Of a DNA stretch of 64,000 bases, positions 25,879-35,753 are shown piece after piece. Every line of letters starts with the position of its first letter. Position 1 is the first letter of the stretch. The DNA is taken from positions 1,757,444 through 1,821,443 of the forward strand of contig CP136575.1 in assembly GCA_035196065.1 (NCBI GenBank), in the 5' to 3' direction. The notes beneath the pieces were generated by a model. It searched no databases and was not told the DNA's origin. It was given only the letters and a program-made list of their open reading frames with translations. Made by a program: the position numbers and the translations under genes. Source of the stretch: Sphingobium sp. GTDB lineage: Bacteria; Pseudomonadota; Alphaproteobacteria; Sphingomonadales; Sphingomonadaceae.

Positions 25879-27336
25879 ATGCAGGTTCATTTTGCCGCAG
25901 AGCGCCCCGCCGATACCGATGTGCTCGCTTTCATCGTCCAAAAAAGCGCATGGGACGGTTTTGCCCTTCCGCTCGATAATCCGGCGGCCGCCCGCGAAAC
26001 TGCCAAACTTGCGCGTTTCGAGGCCAATAGCGGGCAGAGCTTCCTTTTCTTCTCGCAAGAAGGCGGGCGGACCGTGCGCATCATTTTGGTCGCTGTCGCC
26101 GATGGTGATGCGGCAGACTATATCCGCGCCGGCGGCGAAATCCTTGCCAAGGTACAAACCTGCGGCGCAAAGACCATTGCGGTGCATGCCACCAATCTTG
26201 ATGCAAAGGCAGCGGCGGAGGTTGCCTATGGTGCTGTGCTGCGCAACTGGCGCATGGACAAATACCGGACCAAGTTGCCCGAAACGGCAAAGCCGACAAT
26301 CACCGATATCACTTTGTTTGGCGCCCCGGCCGGTGCGGAGGCGGCATGGCAAACGCATAGCGCGATCGCCAATGGTGTTGCCCTTACCAAGGAACTGGTG
26401 AGCGAGCCTGCCAATGTGATCTATCCTGAAAGCTTTGTGGAGCGCTGCCGGCATCTGGCCGAACTGGGCGTTGAGATAACCGTGCTTGACGACCAGGACA
26501 TGGCAAAGCTGGGAATGGGCGCGCTGTTGGGCGTTGCGCAGGGTTCGGTCCGCCCCGCTCGCCTGATCGCGATGCGCTGGGATGGAACGGGCGGCGCGCA
26601 AGAAAAGCCGGTCGTTTTCGTCGGTAAGGGCGTGACGTTCGATACGGGCGGCATTTCGATCAAGCCTGCTGCGGGCATGGAAGACATGAAGTGGGATATG
26701 GGCGGTGCCGGTGCCGTCGCAGGGACGATGAAGGCGCTCGCCGGTCGCAAGGCCAAGGCGCATGTCGTCGGCATTTGCGGCCTTGTGGAAAATATGCCCG
26801 ATGGCAATGCCCAGCGCCCAGGCGACGTCGTCACAACGATGGCCGGCCAGACGGTTGAAGTGATCAACACTGACGCTGAAGGGCGCCTTGTCCTGTGCGA
26901 TGCGCTGCATTGGGCCCAGGAAACCTATAATCCCGATACGATCATCGACCTCGCAACTCTGACCGGCGCGATCATCATTTCGCTCGGCAAGGAACATGCC
27001 GGGCTGTTTTCGAACAGCGACGAACTTTCGGATAAACTCATCGCGGCGGGCAAGGCCAGTGGTGACAAATTGTGGCGGATGCCGGTCGGCCCCGCTTATG
27101 ACAAGCTGATCGACAGCCCGATTGCCGATATCAAAAATGTCGGTCCACGCGATGCGGGTTCAATCACCGCTGCGCAATTCCTGCTGCGTTTCATCAAGGA
27201 TGGCGTCAAATGGGCGCATCTCGACATTGCTGGCACTGTCTGGGGTGACAAGGACGGGCCGACCTGGGCGAAGGGCGCAACCGGCTATGGCGTGAAGCTG
27301 CTCGATCGCTTTGTCGCCGACAATTACGAGCAATAA
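25879..27336 (+). CDS. pepA: leucyl aminopeptidase (M17)
   Basis: 485 residues, cytosolic hexameric M17 enzyme releasing N-terminal residues from peptides. The C-terminal catalytic half shows VGKGVTFDTGGISIKP, MKWDMGGAGAVAG and the signature NTDAEGRLVL with the metal-binding residues; the N-terminal domain is the less conserved macro-like fold. It is followed by a palindrome and then holC, a pepA-holC order common in proteobacteria. Confidence 0.97.
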   Translation: MQVHFAAERPADTDVLAFIVQKSAWDGFALPLDNPAAARETAKLARFEANSGQSFLFFSQEGGRTVRIILVAVADGDAADYIRAGGEILAKVQTCGAKTIAVHATNLDAKAAAEVAYGAVLRNWRMDKYRTKLPETAKPTITDITLFGAPAGAEAAWQTHSAIANGVALTKELVSEPANVIYPESFVERCRHLAELGVEITVLDDQDMAKLGMGALLGVAQGSVRPARLIAMRWDGTGGAQEKPVVFVGKGVTFDTGGISIKPAAGMEDMKWDMGGAGAVAGTMKALAGRKAKAHVVGICGLVENMPDGNAQRPGDVVTTMAGQTVEVINTDAEGRLVLCDALHWAQETYNPDTIIDLATLTGAIIISLGKEHAGLFSNSDELSDKLIAAGKASGDKLWRMPVGPAYDKLIDSPIADIKNVGPRDAGSITAAQFLLRFIKDGVKWAHLDIAGTVWGDKDGPTWAKGATGYGVKLLDRFVADNYEQ

Positions 27337-27346
27337 GTTTGAATAG

Positions 27347-27368
27347 CCCCTCTCGCCTGCGGGAGGGG
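27347..27368 (+). repeat. palindrome before holC, overlapping its ribosome binding site
   Basis: Nine base pairs (one G-U) with a CCTG loop: CCCCTCTCG pairs with CGGGAGGGG. The right arm is itself the GGGAGGGGG that serves as the holC ribosome binding site. Similar palindromes are scattered in sphingomonad genomes as REP-like elements, which I recall in general and cannot check here. Confidence 0.7.
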
Positions 27369-27377
27369 GTATAGGCC

Positions 27378-27815
27378 ATGCAAGTCGACTTCTATCAATT
27401 GACCCGTGATCCTGCCGAGCAGGTCATCCCCGCCATTGCGCAGAAAATTGTTGGCGATGGCGGACGGTTGCTGGTGATCGTTGGAGACGAGGTGCAAGCT
27501 GGTCACTTGTCTGAAGCTTTGTGGGCGCTGAAACCGGAAACTTTCCTAGCGCACGGTTTTGCAGGGTCAGAAGGGGATGCGAACCAACCCATCCTCCTTT
27601 CGCTGGACACTGACCCTTCCAATGGCGCGCGCATGGTCGCGATCGCGGACGGTGAATGGCGCGATGCCGCGCTGCAATTCGATCGCGCATTCTATCTTTT
27701 TCCGCCGGGAAAGACCGATAACGCGCGGGCCGCATGGCGCGCATTGGCCGGTAATGCCGATGTCGAGTGCCGTTATTGGAAGCAGGATGGCGGCAAATGG
27801 CGGCAGGGTCCTTAG
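27378..27815 (+). CDS. holC: DNA polymerase III subunit chi
   Basis: 145 residues of the HolC family: VDFYQLTRDPAEQVIPAIAQ, then KIVGDGGRLLVIVGDE, LWALKPETFLAHGF, PILLSLD and the C-terminal RAAWRALAG followed by CRYWKQDGGKWRQGP. Chi links the clamp loader to SSB at the replication fork. The ATG follows GGGAGGGGG by 8 bases, inside the palindrome described separately. Confidence 0.93.
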   Translation: MQVDFYQLTRDPAEQVIPAIAQKIVGDGGRLLVIVGDEVQAGHLSEALWALKPETFLAHGFAGSEGDANQPILLSLDTDPSNGARMVAIADGEWRDAALQFDRAFYLFPPGKTDNARAAWRALAGNADVECRYWKQDGGKWRQGP

Positions 27816-27899
27816 GCAGGCTGCCTTGATACTTGCCATTGTGACGAAGCGCCGCTAGACGCGCGCCCAATCATTTTCCCCAACAAATGGAGTTCTCCC

Positions 27900-28322
27900 A
27901 TGGCGGTTACCCGCACCTTTTCGATCATCAAGCCCGACGCCACCCGTCGCAACCTGACCGGCGCAGTCACCAAGATGCTTGAAGAAGCCGGCCTGCGCGT
28001 CGTTGCTTCTAAGCGCATCCACATGAGCCGCGAACAGGCCGAAGGCTTTTACGGGGTCCATAAGGAACGCCCCTTCTTTGGCGAACTCTGCGATTTCATG
28101 ATGAGCGAACCGGTTGTCGTTCAGGTGCTCGAAGGTGAAGACGCTGTCGCGCGCAACCGCGAAGTCATGGGTGCAACCAACCCTGCCGATGCCGCTGAGG
28201 GCACGATCCGCAAGACCCATGCCCTGTCTATCGGTGAAAACACCGTCCATGGTTCGGACAGCGACGAGAATGCCGCGATCGAAATCGCCTTCTTCTTCAA
28301 GCCTGAAGAAATCGTCGGCTGA
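27900..28322 (+). CDS. ndk: nucleoside diphosphate kinase
   Basis: 140 residues, the standard length. It shows [47 protein letters not shown] and the catalytic-histidine segment [12 protein letters not shown]. It balances nucleoside triphosphate pools. GGAG sits 8 bases before the ATG. A GC-rich hairpin with a T run follows about 25 bases after the stop. Confidence 0.98.
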   Translation: MAVTRTFSIIKPDATRRNLTGAVTKMLEEAGLRVVASKRIHMSREQAEGFYGVHKERPFFGELCDFMMSEPVVVQVLEGEDAVARNREVMGATNPADAAEGTIRKTHALSIGENTVHGSDSDENAAIEIAFFFKPEEIVG

Positions 28323-28346
28323 TCCGGCGATCAGGCCAATTCAAAG

Positions 28347-28377
28347 GGGCTGTCCGGGCGATCGGGCGGCCCTTTTT
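28347..28377 (+). terminator. ndk terminator
   Basis: GGGC...GCCC arms (interrupted stem with inner CCG/CGG pairs) around GGCGAT, followed by TTTTT. It matches a rho-independent terminator for ndk. Confidence 0.8.
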
Positions 28378-28427
28378 GTTGCACCCGCCGCGCCACGCGC
28401 TATGCCGACGGGGCAAAGGAGACACGC

Positions 28428-28670
28428 ATGTTGGGAATGGGTGAGGGCGAAGACTGCCCCTTTCAGTTCAATTTCGATTCCGCGACCTTTAAGGTCGGCG
28501 ATACCGTCAGCTATCGCGTTACAGGCAGCCTTGCCGACTTCCCCTTTGTTGGCACTCTGCTTGAAGTGCATGATGACCATGTGATCATCTCACCGGGTGA
28601 AAGCGAACCCAATGCGCGTTACAAAGGAACCCGGGAGAGCCGCCCGTTGGTTGATGAAAGCGAGATTTAG
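28428..28670 (+). CDS. small conserved protein of unknown function
   Basis: 80 residues, acidic, with no signal or membrane segment. The middle, FKVGDTVSYRVTGSLADFPFVGTLLEVHDDHVII, looks like a small beta-barrel (SH3-like), and the end is RYKGTRESRPLVDESEI. A good AAAGGAG lies 7 bases before the ATG. It stands alone after the ndk terminator and is convergent with purN. I know of similar short proteins in sphingomonads but not their job. Confidence 0.65.
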   Translation: MLGMGEGEDCPFQFNFDSATFKVGDTVSYRVTGSLADFPFVGTLLEVHDDHVIISPGESEPNARYKGTRESRPLVDESEI

Positions 28671-28714
28671 AGGCAGGCCGCTATATTTCTAAGCGGTGTA
28701 GGCGTCGTGTCGGC

Positions 28715-29284
28715 TTAGCGCGCGATGTAGGCTGCCAGCGTGCGGGAATAAAGCTGGTGCTCGGCAATCAACACGCGTGCTGCTAGTTTGTCTGCAGTAT
28801 CACCTTGCAGGATCGCAACCTGTGTCTGGCCAAGTATTGGGCCATCATCAAGTTCGGCGGTGACGAGATGAACGCTGCAACCGCCATGGCTATCGCCTGC
28901 CTCAATGGCCCGTTCATGGGTGTGAAGGCCCTTATATTTGGGCAGCAGGCTGGGGTGAATGTTGAGCATCCGGCCTTCCCATTTGCTGACAAAGCTAGCT
29001 GAAAGGATGCGCATATATCCGGCGAGAGCAACATAGTCTGCTTTTGCCGCGACCAGCGCTTCGTGCATGATCGCGTCATGCTCCTCGCGCATCAGGCCTT
29101 TATGCGGATGGGCAAAGGTAGCGATCCCCTCTGCTTCAGCCAGCTTCAAACCGGCTGCATCAGGGTTGTTGCTGGCAACCAATATAATTTCATACGGGCA
29201 GTCTGCAGCTTTCGCGGCATAAAGCAGCGCCGCCATGTTGGTTCCGGTCCCCGAAATCAGCACGGCGATGCGGGCCTTAGCCAT
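28715..29284 (-). CDS. purN: phosphoribosylglycinamide formyltransferase
   Basis: 189 residues of the PurN family (10-formyl-THF dependent GAR transformylase), third step of purine synthesis. It starts [19 protein letters not shown], and shows the catalytic region [30 protein letters not shown] with Asn and His of the NIHPSLLP motif, then [17 protein letters not shown] with catalytic Asp. The frame opens 54 codons earlier inside purM, but the family start is here, overlapping purM by 8 bases. Confidence 0.97.
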   Translation of the reverse strand: MAKARIAVLISGTGTNMAALLYAAKAADCPYEIILVASNNPDAAGLKLAEAEGIATFAHPHKGLMREEHDAIMHEALVAAKADYVALAGYMRILSASFVSKWEGRMLNIHPSLLPKYKGLHTHERAIEAGDSHGGCSVHLVTAELDDGPILGQTQVAILQGDTADKLAARVLIAEHQLYSRTLAAYIAR

Positions 29285-30371
29285 GATGTGTCGCGCTCCA
29301 CTCTGCCTTGGCGCTCCAGGTTTCAACGGAACCTGTAACCGTGCAGCCCTTTTCGCCGCTAGCGATATGGCCAATGCGATAGACGGTCTCGCCAGCTGCT
29401 TCGAGTTCTGCGGTTGCAGACGTAACGTCGGCTTCGGCAACGACAATGGCCATGCCGATCCCGCAGTTGAAGGTGCGCGCCATTTCTTCTGGCTCGATAT
29501 TGCCCTGCGCTTGAAGGAAGGCCATCAGCCGCGGCTGGACCCAAGCGTCGGCATCGACATGCGCGTGCAGCCCTGAAGGAAGAATGCGCGGGATGTTTTC
29601 CAAGAGGCCGCCGCCGGTGATATGCGCCATGGCGTGCACCTTGCCACTGCGGACAAGCGGGAGGAGCGATTTCACATAGATGCGCGTAGGTGCCATCAAT
29701 GCGTCGATCAACAGTGTTTCGATGTCAAACAGGGCAGGGCGATCAAGCTTCCAGCCCTTGTCTGCCGCCAGCCTTCGCACAAGCGAAAATCCGTTGGAGT
29801 GCACACCGGATGAGGCGAGGCCAAGAATGACATCGCCCTCGGCAACCTTGTCGGCTGTCAGCACCTGATCACGTTCAACCGCGCCGACGCAGAAACCCGC
29901 AAGGTCATAGTCGCCGTCTGAATACATGCCCGGCATTTCCGCTGTCTCGCCGCCGATCAGGGCGCAGCCGGCCTGCTTGCACCCTTCGGCGATGCTGGCG
30001 ACGACGGCAGTTGCGACATCGTTATCGAGCTTTCCGGTCGCATAATAATCCAGGAAGAATAGCGGCTCTGCCCCCTGTACGATCAGGTCATTGGCACACA
30101 TGGCCACCAGATCGATTCCCACGCCATCATGCTTGCCGCTTTCGATCGCAAGTTTCAGCTTGGTACCGACACCGTCATTGGCGGCAACCAGCAGCGGATC
30201 GTTGAAACCGGCTGCCTTCAGGTCGAAAAAGCCGCCAAAGCCGCCAAGGTCGGCATCTGCTCCTGGACGGCGGGTGGCCTTGGCAAGCGGCGCGATTGCC
30301 CGCACCAGGGCGTTTCCGGTTTCGATCGAGACGCCCGCTTTGGCGTAAGTGTAAGACTCATTGTCGCTCAT
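29277..30371 (-). CDS. purM: phosphoribosylformylglycinamidine cyclo-ligase
   Basis: 364 residues, AIR synthetase, ATP-dependent closure of the imidazole ring. It shows [59 protein letters not shown] and [13 protein letters not shown]. Upstream in-frame codons exist, but the family begins near SYTYAKAGV, so the ATG at 30371 is chosen. It is followed by purN with an 8-base overlap, and is divergent from the DUF2066 gene. Confidence 0.97.
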   Translation of the reverse strand: MSDNESYTYAKAGVSIETGNALVRAIAPLAKATRRPGADADLGGFGGFFDLKAAGFNDPLLVAANDGVGTKLKLAIESGKHDGVGIDLVAMCANDLIVQGAEPLFFLDYYATGKLDNDVATAVVASIAEGCKQAGCALIGGETAEMPGMYSDGDYDLAGFCVGAVERDQVLTADKVAEGDVILGLASSGVHSNGFSLVRRLAADKGWKLDRPALFDIETLLIDALMAPTRIYVKSLLPLVRSGKVHAMAHITGGGLLENIPRILPSGLHAHVDADAWVQPRLMAFLQAQGNIEPEEMARTFNCGIGMAIVVAEADVTSATAELEAAGETVYRIGHIASGEKGCTVTGSVETWSAKAEWSATHHG

Positions 30372-30433
30372 TTTACCGCCGCTAGCGACTTCCCCCTTGG
30401 ATTTCCAATCATAAGTCGCCAAAAGGGCCCCCG

Positions 30434-31681
30434 ATGAGGGTCCGCCTGTCCAAATCCTTTTGGAAATATGCGCTTGCACTGCCGCTGCTGGCAGGCGGAG
30501 GCGTGCTGGTACATGCCCAGATTGAAGGTCCAAAGCGCGGAATTCCGCCGATTGCGAGCAGCGGCGACTTTGAAGTCACTGGCGTGATTGTGAATGCAAC
30601 CGGCAAAAATGCCGATGAGGCGCGTCGCGCCGGATGGGAAGAGGCGCAGCGCAAGGCATGGACCATGTTATGGGCCCAGACTCATGGCACCGCCGGCGCA
30701 ACGCTTGCGGACACGACCCTCGACGGAATCGTATCGGCCATCATCGTTGAAGAAGAACAGATCGGTCCGAGACGTTATATCGCGCGGCTGGGGGTTTCGT
30801 TCGACCGCGCGCGTGCAGGCCAGTTGCTGGGCGTGCAGGGCGTCGGCCGCAAATCTGCGCCATTGCTCGTCATTCCGGTGATGATCAGCAACGGATCGCC
30901 CTATGTGTTTGAACGGCAAACGCCTTGGCAGGCCGCTTGGGCCAAGTTCCGTACTGTTGATAGCGCGATCGATTATGTCCGTCCCTTTGGCGGTGGTGCC
31001 GAATCGCTGCTGCTCAATGCCGGTCAGCTTGACCGCCGCAGCCGCAGCTGGTGGCGGGTCATCCTTGATCAATTTGGCGCAGCCGATGTAATCTACCCGA
31101 TTGTCAGGCTGGAACGGCAATATCCGGGCGGGCCGATCATTGGTAAATTTGCCGCGCGCTATGGCCCTGAAAACCGGTTCCTTGGCAGCTTTACCTTGCG
31201 TGCCCAGAATGCGGCTGGCATTCCCGCGATGATGGCACAGGGCGTGCAGAAAATGGATGCCTTGCTGCAGGATAGTTTCCGCAGCGGCCGGTTGCGTACT
31301 GAAGCCTCGCTTCTGCTCGAAGACACGATCGACGAGGAAGATTTGGAGGAACTGGAACAAGCCACTGACGAAGCATCGCTAGAGGCGAGGGATCCTTTGG
31401 CAGCAGCCGTGGATTCGCTTTCGGATGAAGCGCGCACGGAACAGGCAAACCGCCCTGCTGCCGCGTCGACAGTGAACCAGCAAGTGACGGTGACGGTTCA
31501 AGTGAACACGCCTAACCCCGAGGCGGTTGATCGCGCCGAGGCCGCGCTGCGCGGCATTCCTGGGGTGCGGTCGGTGGTGACGACGAGCCTTGCCCTTGGC
31601 GGAACGTCGGTGCTCCGCGTGACATATCAGGGCGATCCTGAGGTGCTGAGCGCAGCGCTGCGCGCGCGTGGTTTCCGCTAG
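30434..31681 (+). CDS. DUF2066 domain protein, exported
   Basis: 415 residues with a signal peptide or N-terminal anchor ([22 protein letters not shown]). A DUF2066-like region follows ([20 protein letters not shown], with [24 protein letters not shown]); the middle is acidic ([17 protein letters not shown]) and the end is a small ferredoxin-like fold ([19 protein letters not shown]). DUF2066 genes often precede hda-like genes in alphaproteobacteria, as here. No function is established. Confidence 0.8.
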   Translation: MRVRLSKSFWKYALALPLLAGGGVLVHAQIEGPKRGIPPIASSGDFEVTGVIVNATGKNADEARRAGWEEAQRKAWTMLWAQTHGTAGATLADTTLDGIVSAIIVEEEQIGPRRYIARLGVSFDRARAGQLLGVQGVGRKSAPLLVIPVMISNGSPYVFERQTPWQAAWAKFRTVDSAIDYVRPFGGGAESLLLNAGQLDRRSRSWWRVILDQFGAADVIYPIVRLERQYPGGPIIGKFAARYGPENRFLGSFTLRAQNAAGIPAMMAQGVQKMDALLQDSFRSGRLRTEASLLLEDTIDEEDLEELEQATDEASLEARDPLAAAVDSLSDEARTEQANRPAAASTVNQQVTVTVQVNTPNPEAVDRAEAALRGIPGVRSVVTTSLALGGTSVLRVTYQGDPEVLSAALRARGFR

Positions 31682-31714
31682 ATCTGTGCCGGCGCCACAG
31701 GGCGGGTTATATTG

Positions 31715-32296
31715 ATGCAGCAGATTGCCCTTCCATTTGATGAGCTTGATCCCGGCCGCACTGACGACTGCCTGATCATCACGGCGGCCAATGCCATCGC
31801 CTTTGCGGCCTTGGGCAATCATTCAGCTTGGCCCGGGCATTGCGCCATCCTTGTTGGCCCGAAACGATCGGGGAAAAGCCTGATGGGACGCTATTTCGCG
31901 GCGCAAGGCGGGCAGGCGATTGACGATGCTGAAACATTGGGTGAGGTGGATCTGTTCCACCGCTGGAATGCGGCGAAAAATGCGGGGCAGGGGCTGTTAC
32001 TGCTTTCGGGTAAGCTGCCGGGGGACTGGCTTGTGGAACTACCCGATTTGCGTTCGCGCTTGGGGGCTGCGCAATTGCTCGAAATAGGAGAGCCGGATGA
32101 CGAGTTGGCCGAACAGTTGCTCCTGAAATATCTTCGCGATCGCGGCACCTCAATCGGGCCAGAGGCGCTTGCCTTTGTCTTGCGGCGTATCGAGCGCAGC
32201 TATGCGGCGGTTGAGGATTTCGCGAAACGTGCAAACGCGCTGGCACTTGCCGAAGGTTCGGCAATCACCCTGCCGCTGGTGCGCCGTCTCGTCTGA
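31715..32296 (+). CDS. hdaA: DnaA-related regulator (HdaA-type)
   Basis: About 193 residues: an N-terminal QIALPF beta-clamp binding motif, Walker A GPKRSGKS (near residue 51), a Walker B-like IDDAETL and the lid region LRRIERSYAAVEDFAKRANAL. This is a short AAA+ of the Hda family that, with the clamp, stimulates ATP hydrolysis on DnaA to limit re-initiation. The ATG at 31715 is preferred to the TTG three bases earlier. It follows the DUF2066 gene by about 33 bases. Confidence 0.85.
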   Translation: MQQIALPFDELDPGRTDDCLIITAANAIAFAALGNHSAWPGHCAILVGPKRSGKSLMGRYFAAQGGQAIDDAETLGEVDLFHRWNAAKNAGQGLLLLSGKLPGDWLVELPDLRSRLGAAQLLEIGEPDDELAEQLLLKYLRDRGTSIGPEALAFVLRRIERSYAAVEDFAKRANALALAEGSAITLPLVRRLV

Positions 32297-32299
32297 ACA

Positions 32300-32617
32300 T
32301 CAACCGCAATTGATGCGGACGATTTTTCGCTGGCTGTCGTAGAAGATGTTCAGTCGCCCAGCATTATAATCCATCGTGATCGGCCCGCCTTCGGGTGCGG
32401 TGCGCAGAACTTCGGCCCCTGCTTCGCGGCGCATCGTTTCGCCGAGTGCGGCATCTAAGGTCTTGCCCAGATTGCGCTGCACCGGGCCGGCGTCACATGG
32501 TCCGGAAATAGGTGGGCCGGCTTCAATTTGAGGGGGCTGCGGCTCCCGTGATGCCGGGATACAGGCCGACAGCCCGGTTGCAAGCATTGCAACCGGCAGG
32601 GCACGCCATTTGTTCAT
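32300..32617 (-). CDS. I78-type peptidase inhibitor, lipoprotein
   Basis: 105 residues with a lipoprotein signal (LATGLSAC at the lipobox). The remainder has the I78 pattern: GPCDAGPVQRNLGKTLDAALGE, then LRTAPEGGPITMDYNAGRLNIFYD and a final RINCG, so two cysteines can pair as in known inhibitors. It would guard the periplasm or outer membrane against serine peptidases. It lies 2 bases after the stop of rnd on the same strand, so they are likely co-transcribed. Confidence 0.82.
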   Translation of the reverse strand: MNKWRALPVAMLATGLSACIPASREPQPPQIEAGPPISGPCDAGPVQRNLGKTLDAALGETMRREAGAEVLRTAPEGGPITMDYNAGRLNIFYDSQRKIVRINCG

Positions 32618-32619
32618 GC

Positions 32620-33792
32620 TTATTCCTCCGCTGTACGCGTCATCTTCAGCTTGCCGTTGACTACGGCGAAGGCAAGTCTCCCCTCGACAAGGTCAAGCGC
32701 GTCGCGGCCGAATTGTTCAAAACGCCATCCGGACAGAAGTTCCAGACCTTCACGGTCGCCGGCGGCAAGCCGTTCCAATTCGTCGCTGCGCGTGATCAGA
32801 CGCGATGCGACATTGATCTCGCGTGAACGGATCTTAAGCAGCAGCTTGAGAAGATCGGCGACAAGTGCACCTTCCTTGCCGCCGCCGGGGCCATTGCTGC
32901 CCCGGTCCGGCATCTCGGATTTCGGCAGCGGCGGCGCATCGGCAATTGTCGCCATTAACCGGGCGCCAATTTCATTGTCGCGCCATGCGGGCGAAAGTCC
33001 GCGTACCTTGGGCAGTTCGGCCTGCGCCTTTGGCGGGTGTGAGGCGATGTCGGCCATCGTCTCATCCTTCATGATCCGGCCCCGCGGGATGTTCTTGCGC
33101 TGCGCTTCGCGTTCCCGCCAGGCACCCAGCGCTTTCAAGCGGCCAAGCACGTCGGCCTTGCGCGACTGCAATTTGATCCGTCGCCATGCCGTTTCAGGAT
33201 CGTTGCGATAGTTATCGGGATCGGCGAGTCGCTCCATTTCATCGTTTAGCCATTCGCCCCTGCCGGTTTTGACCAGTTTCTCCAGCATCATCGGGAAAAG
33301 CGTGGCAAGGTGCGTCACATCGCCAACGGCATAATCGATCTGTCTTTTGTCGAGCGGCCGGCGTGACCAATCTGTGAAGCGAGCGCCCTTGTCGAGTTGG
33401 ATACCCAGCCATAAATCTACAAGGTTCGAATAACCGATCTGCTCCCCTTGGCCCAAAGCCATCGCTGCAATCTGGGTATCGAACAGCGGGTGGGGCGTCC
33501 GTCCGCTTAAATTAAAGAATATCTCGATGTCTTGACCGCCGGCATGAAAGACTTTCAGAACATCTTCATTGTTGGTGATCAGTTCCAGCATCGGGGTCAG
33601 ATCGAGGCCTTCGGCCTTCGGGTCGATTGCGGCCGCCTCATTTTCGTCGGCTAGCTGAACGAGGCAAAGTTCGGGATAATAGGTATTTTCCCGCATGAAC
33701 TCGGTGTCGACAGCGACGAACCGCGACCGAGAAAGACGGGCGCAAAATTCGGCAAGTCGTGCGCTGTCCGTGATGAGTGGAAGAATCTGCAT
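32620..33792 (-). CDS. rnd: ribonuclease D
   Basis: 390 residues: an N-terminal 3'-5' exonuclease (DEDD-type) with VDTEFMRENTYYPELCLVQLAD, the KVFHAGGQDIEIFFN and YAVGDVTHLATLFPMM segments, then HRDC-type helical domains. It trims tRNA and stable RNA 3' ends. The ATG at 33792 gives the family start MQILPLI; a slightly earlier codon is open. About 180 bases separate it from aspS on the other strand. Confidence 0.93.
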   Translation of the reverse strand: MQILPLITDSARLAEFCARLSRSRFVAVDTEFMRENTYYPELCLVQLADENEAAAIDPKAEGLDLTPMLELITNNEDVLKVFHAGGQDIEIFFNLSGRTPHPLFDTQIAAMALGQGEQIGYSNLVDLWLGIQLDKGARFTDWSRRPLDKRQIDYAVGDVTHLATLFPMMLEKLVKTGRGEWLNDEMERLADPDNYRNDPETAWRRIKLQSRKADVLGRLKALGAWREREAQRKNIPRGRIMKDETMADIASHPPKAQAELPKVRGLSPAWRDNEIGARLMATIADAPPLPKSEMPDRGSNGPGGGKEGALVADLLKLLLKIRSREINVASRLITRSDELERLAAGDREGLELLSGWRFEQFGRDALDLVEGRLAFAVVNGKLKMTRTAEE

Positions 33793-33971
33793 GCCGCGCG
33801 CTCCTAGCACCGGTCATTCCGCTCCGCCAGACCCCTGCGTTACATTCCCATAAGGTGTGCATGCAAGGGCAGCATAAACTGAACCAAATACTCGCGTTTC
33901 AATGGAAAAGGCGGGGTAATCGCTCCCCTTTTTCTTGACAAACAGCCCCTTCGTCGCGCTTAGGCGGCTGC

Positions 33972-35753
33972 ATGCATCCTTATCGTTCACATAACTGCGC
34001 CCAGTTGCGCGCTGCCGATGTCGGCACCACCATCCGCCTTTCTGGCTGGGTTCACCGCAAGCGCGACCATGGCGGCGTGCTGTTCGTCGACCTTCGCGAC
34101 CATTATGGTATGACGCAGATCGTCGCTGACAGCGACAGTCCGGCGCTGGAAATCCTTGAAGGACTGCGCGTGGAAAGTGTTGTGACCATCGAAGGCGAGG
34201 TGAAGGCCCGCAGTGCTTCGACTGTCAATGCCAACCTTCCCACCGGTGAGATCGAGGTGTTTGCGCGTGGTGCAACCGTGCTTAGCCGCGCGGATGAACT
34301 GCCGCTTCCAGTGGCTGGAGAGCAGGAATATCCCGAGGAAATCCGCCTCAAATATCGCTTCCTCGATTTGCGCCGTGAAACGCTGCACGCCAACATTATG
34401 ACGCGCACCGCGATCATCCGCGAAACGCGCCGTCGCATGGAAGATATTGGCTTCACCGAATTTTCGACCCCGATCCTGACGGCGTCGTCGCCCGAAGGTG
34501 CGCGCGACTTTCTGGTGCCAAGCCGCATTCACACCGGCAAATTCTTTGCGCTGCCGCAGGCACCTCAGCAGTATAAACAGCTGCTGATGGTCGCTGGCTT
34601 CGACCGTTATTTCCAGATCGCCCCCTGCTTCCGCGACGAAGATCCGCGCGCCGACCGTCTGCCGGGCGAATTTTATCAGCTCGACCTTGAAATGAGCTTC
34701 GTCACCCAGGAAGAGGTTTGGGAAACGATGGAACCGGTCATGGCCGGTATCTTCGAAACATTCGCGAATGGCAAAACGGTTACGCCCGCAGGTGAATTCC
34801 CGCGCATTCCTTATGCCAAGGCGATGCTCGATTATGGTACCGACAAGCCCGACTTGCGCAATCCGCTGATCATCCATGATGTCAGCGAACATTTCCGCAA
34901 ATCCGGTTTTGGTTTGTTCGAACGCATTGTCGAAGGTGGCGGCGTGGTCCGCGCGATCCCGGCCCCGGCAACTGCCGAAAAGAGCCGCAAATTTTTCGAC
35001 GACATGAATGACTGGGCGCGTAGCGAAGGGCATGCGGGTCTTGGCTATGTCACGCGGAAGGGCGGCGAGTTTGGCGGTCCGATCGCCAAAAATCATGGAG
35101 AGGAAGGCATGCAGGCGCTTTATGCGGCGCTTGGCCTTGGGCCCGACGATGGTTGCTTCTTCGCTGCCGGCAAGGAAGAACAGGCCGCAAAACTCGCTGG
35201 TGCCGCACGCACGCGCGTCGGCGACCAGCTCGACCTGATCGAAAAGGATGCCTTCCGTTTCTGCTGGATCATCGACTTTCCCTTCTACGAATGGGACGAG
35301 GACGAGAAGAAGGTCGACTTCGCGCACAACCCGTTTTCAATGCCGCAGGGCGGGCTTGATGCGCTCAACAATCAGGATCCGCTCACGATCAAAGCCTATC
35401 AATATGACATGGTCTGCAACGGCTATGAGCTCGCATCGGGTTCGATCCGGAACCAGCATCCCGATTTGATGGTCAAGGCGTTTGAACTGGTCGGCCTCTC
35501 AAAGGCCGATGTAGAAGAACGTTTCGGCGGCATGTACCGTGCCTTCCAATATGGCGCGCCGCCGCATGGCGGTATGGCGGCAGGTGTGGATCGCATGGTG
35601 ATGTTGCTGTGCGGTGTGCAGAACCTTCGTGAAATCACGCTATTCCCGATGAACCAGCGTGCTGAAGACCTGCTGATGGGTGCGCCATCGCCGGCGACCA
35701 TGAAGCAGCTTCGCGAACTTGATCTGCGCATTGTGGAGCAGCCAAAGGCTTGA
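33972..35753 (+). CDS. aspS: aspartyl-tRNA synthetase
   Basis: 593 residues, class II. It has an OB-fold anticodon domain ([23 protein letters not shown]), motif 2 [22 protein letters not shown], the bacterial GAD insert and motif 3 [13 protein letters not shown]. Alphaproteobacteria often carry a non-discriminating enzyme charging both Asp and Asn tRNAs; which type this is cannot be decided here. The ATG at 33972 has no strong ribosome binding site. It is followed with a 4-base overlap by a hydrolase gene. Confidence 0.97.
   Translation: MHPYRSHNCAQLRAADVGTTIRLSGWVHRKRDHGGVLFVDLRDHYGMTQIVADSDSPALEILEGLRVESVVTIEGEVKARSASTVNANLPTGEIEVFARGATVLSRADELPLPVAGEQEYPEEIRLKYRFLDLRRETLHANIMTRTAIIRETRRRMEDIGFTEFSTPILTASSPEGARDFLVPSRIHTGKFFALPQAPQQYKQLLMVAGFDRYFQIAPCFRDEDPRADRLPGEFYQLDLEMSFVTQEEVWETMEPVMAGIFETFANGKTVTPAGEFPRIPYAKAMLDYGTDKPDLRNPLIIHDVSEHFRKSGFGLFERIVEGGGVVRAIPAPATAEKSRKFFDDMNDWARSEGHAGLGYVTRKGGEFGGPIAKNHGEEGMQALYAALGLGPDDGCFFAAGKEEQAAKLAGAARTRVGDQLDLIEKDAFRFCWIIDFPFYEWDEDEKKVDFAHNPFSMPQGGLDALNNQDPLTIKAYQYDMVCNGYELASGSIRNQHPDLMVKAFELVGLSKADVEERFGGMYRAFQYGAPPHGGMAAGVDRMVMLLCGVQNLREITLFPMNQRAEDLLMGAPSPATMKQLRELDLRIVEQPKA

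Noticed and set aside
25852..26997. Minus-strand open frame of 381 codons opposite pepA
   Set aside because: It is the antisense of conserved M17 catalytic motifs, with no motif of its own and no ribosome binding site that I can see.
33935..33963. TTGACA before aspS as a promoter
   Set aside because: The -35 is perfect, but no acceptable -10 lies 16-18 bases on, and transcription would start almost at the ATG.
33987..35327. Long minus-strand open frame of 446 codons inside aspS
   Set aside because: It lies fully within a well-conserved synthetase gene, has no recognisable domain, and its residue make-up (Phe, His, Arg, Ala) is what the mirror frame of GC-rich coding gives.
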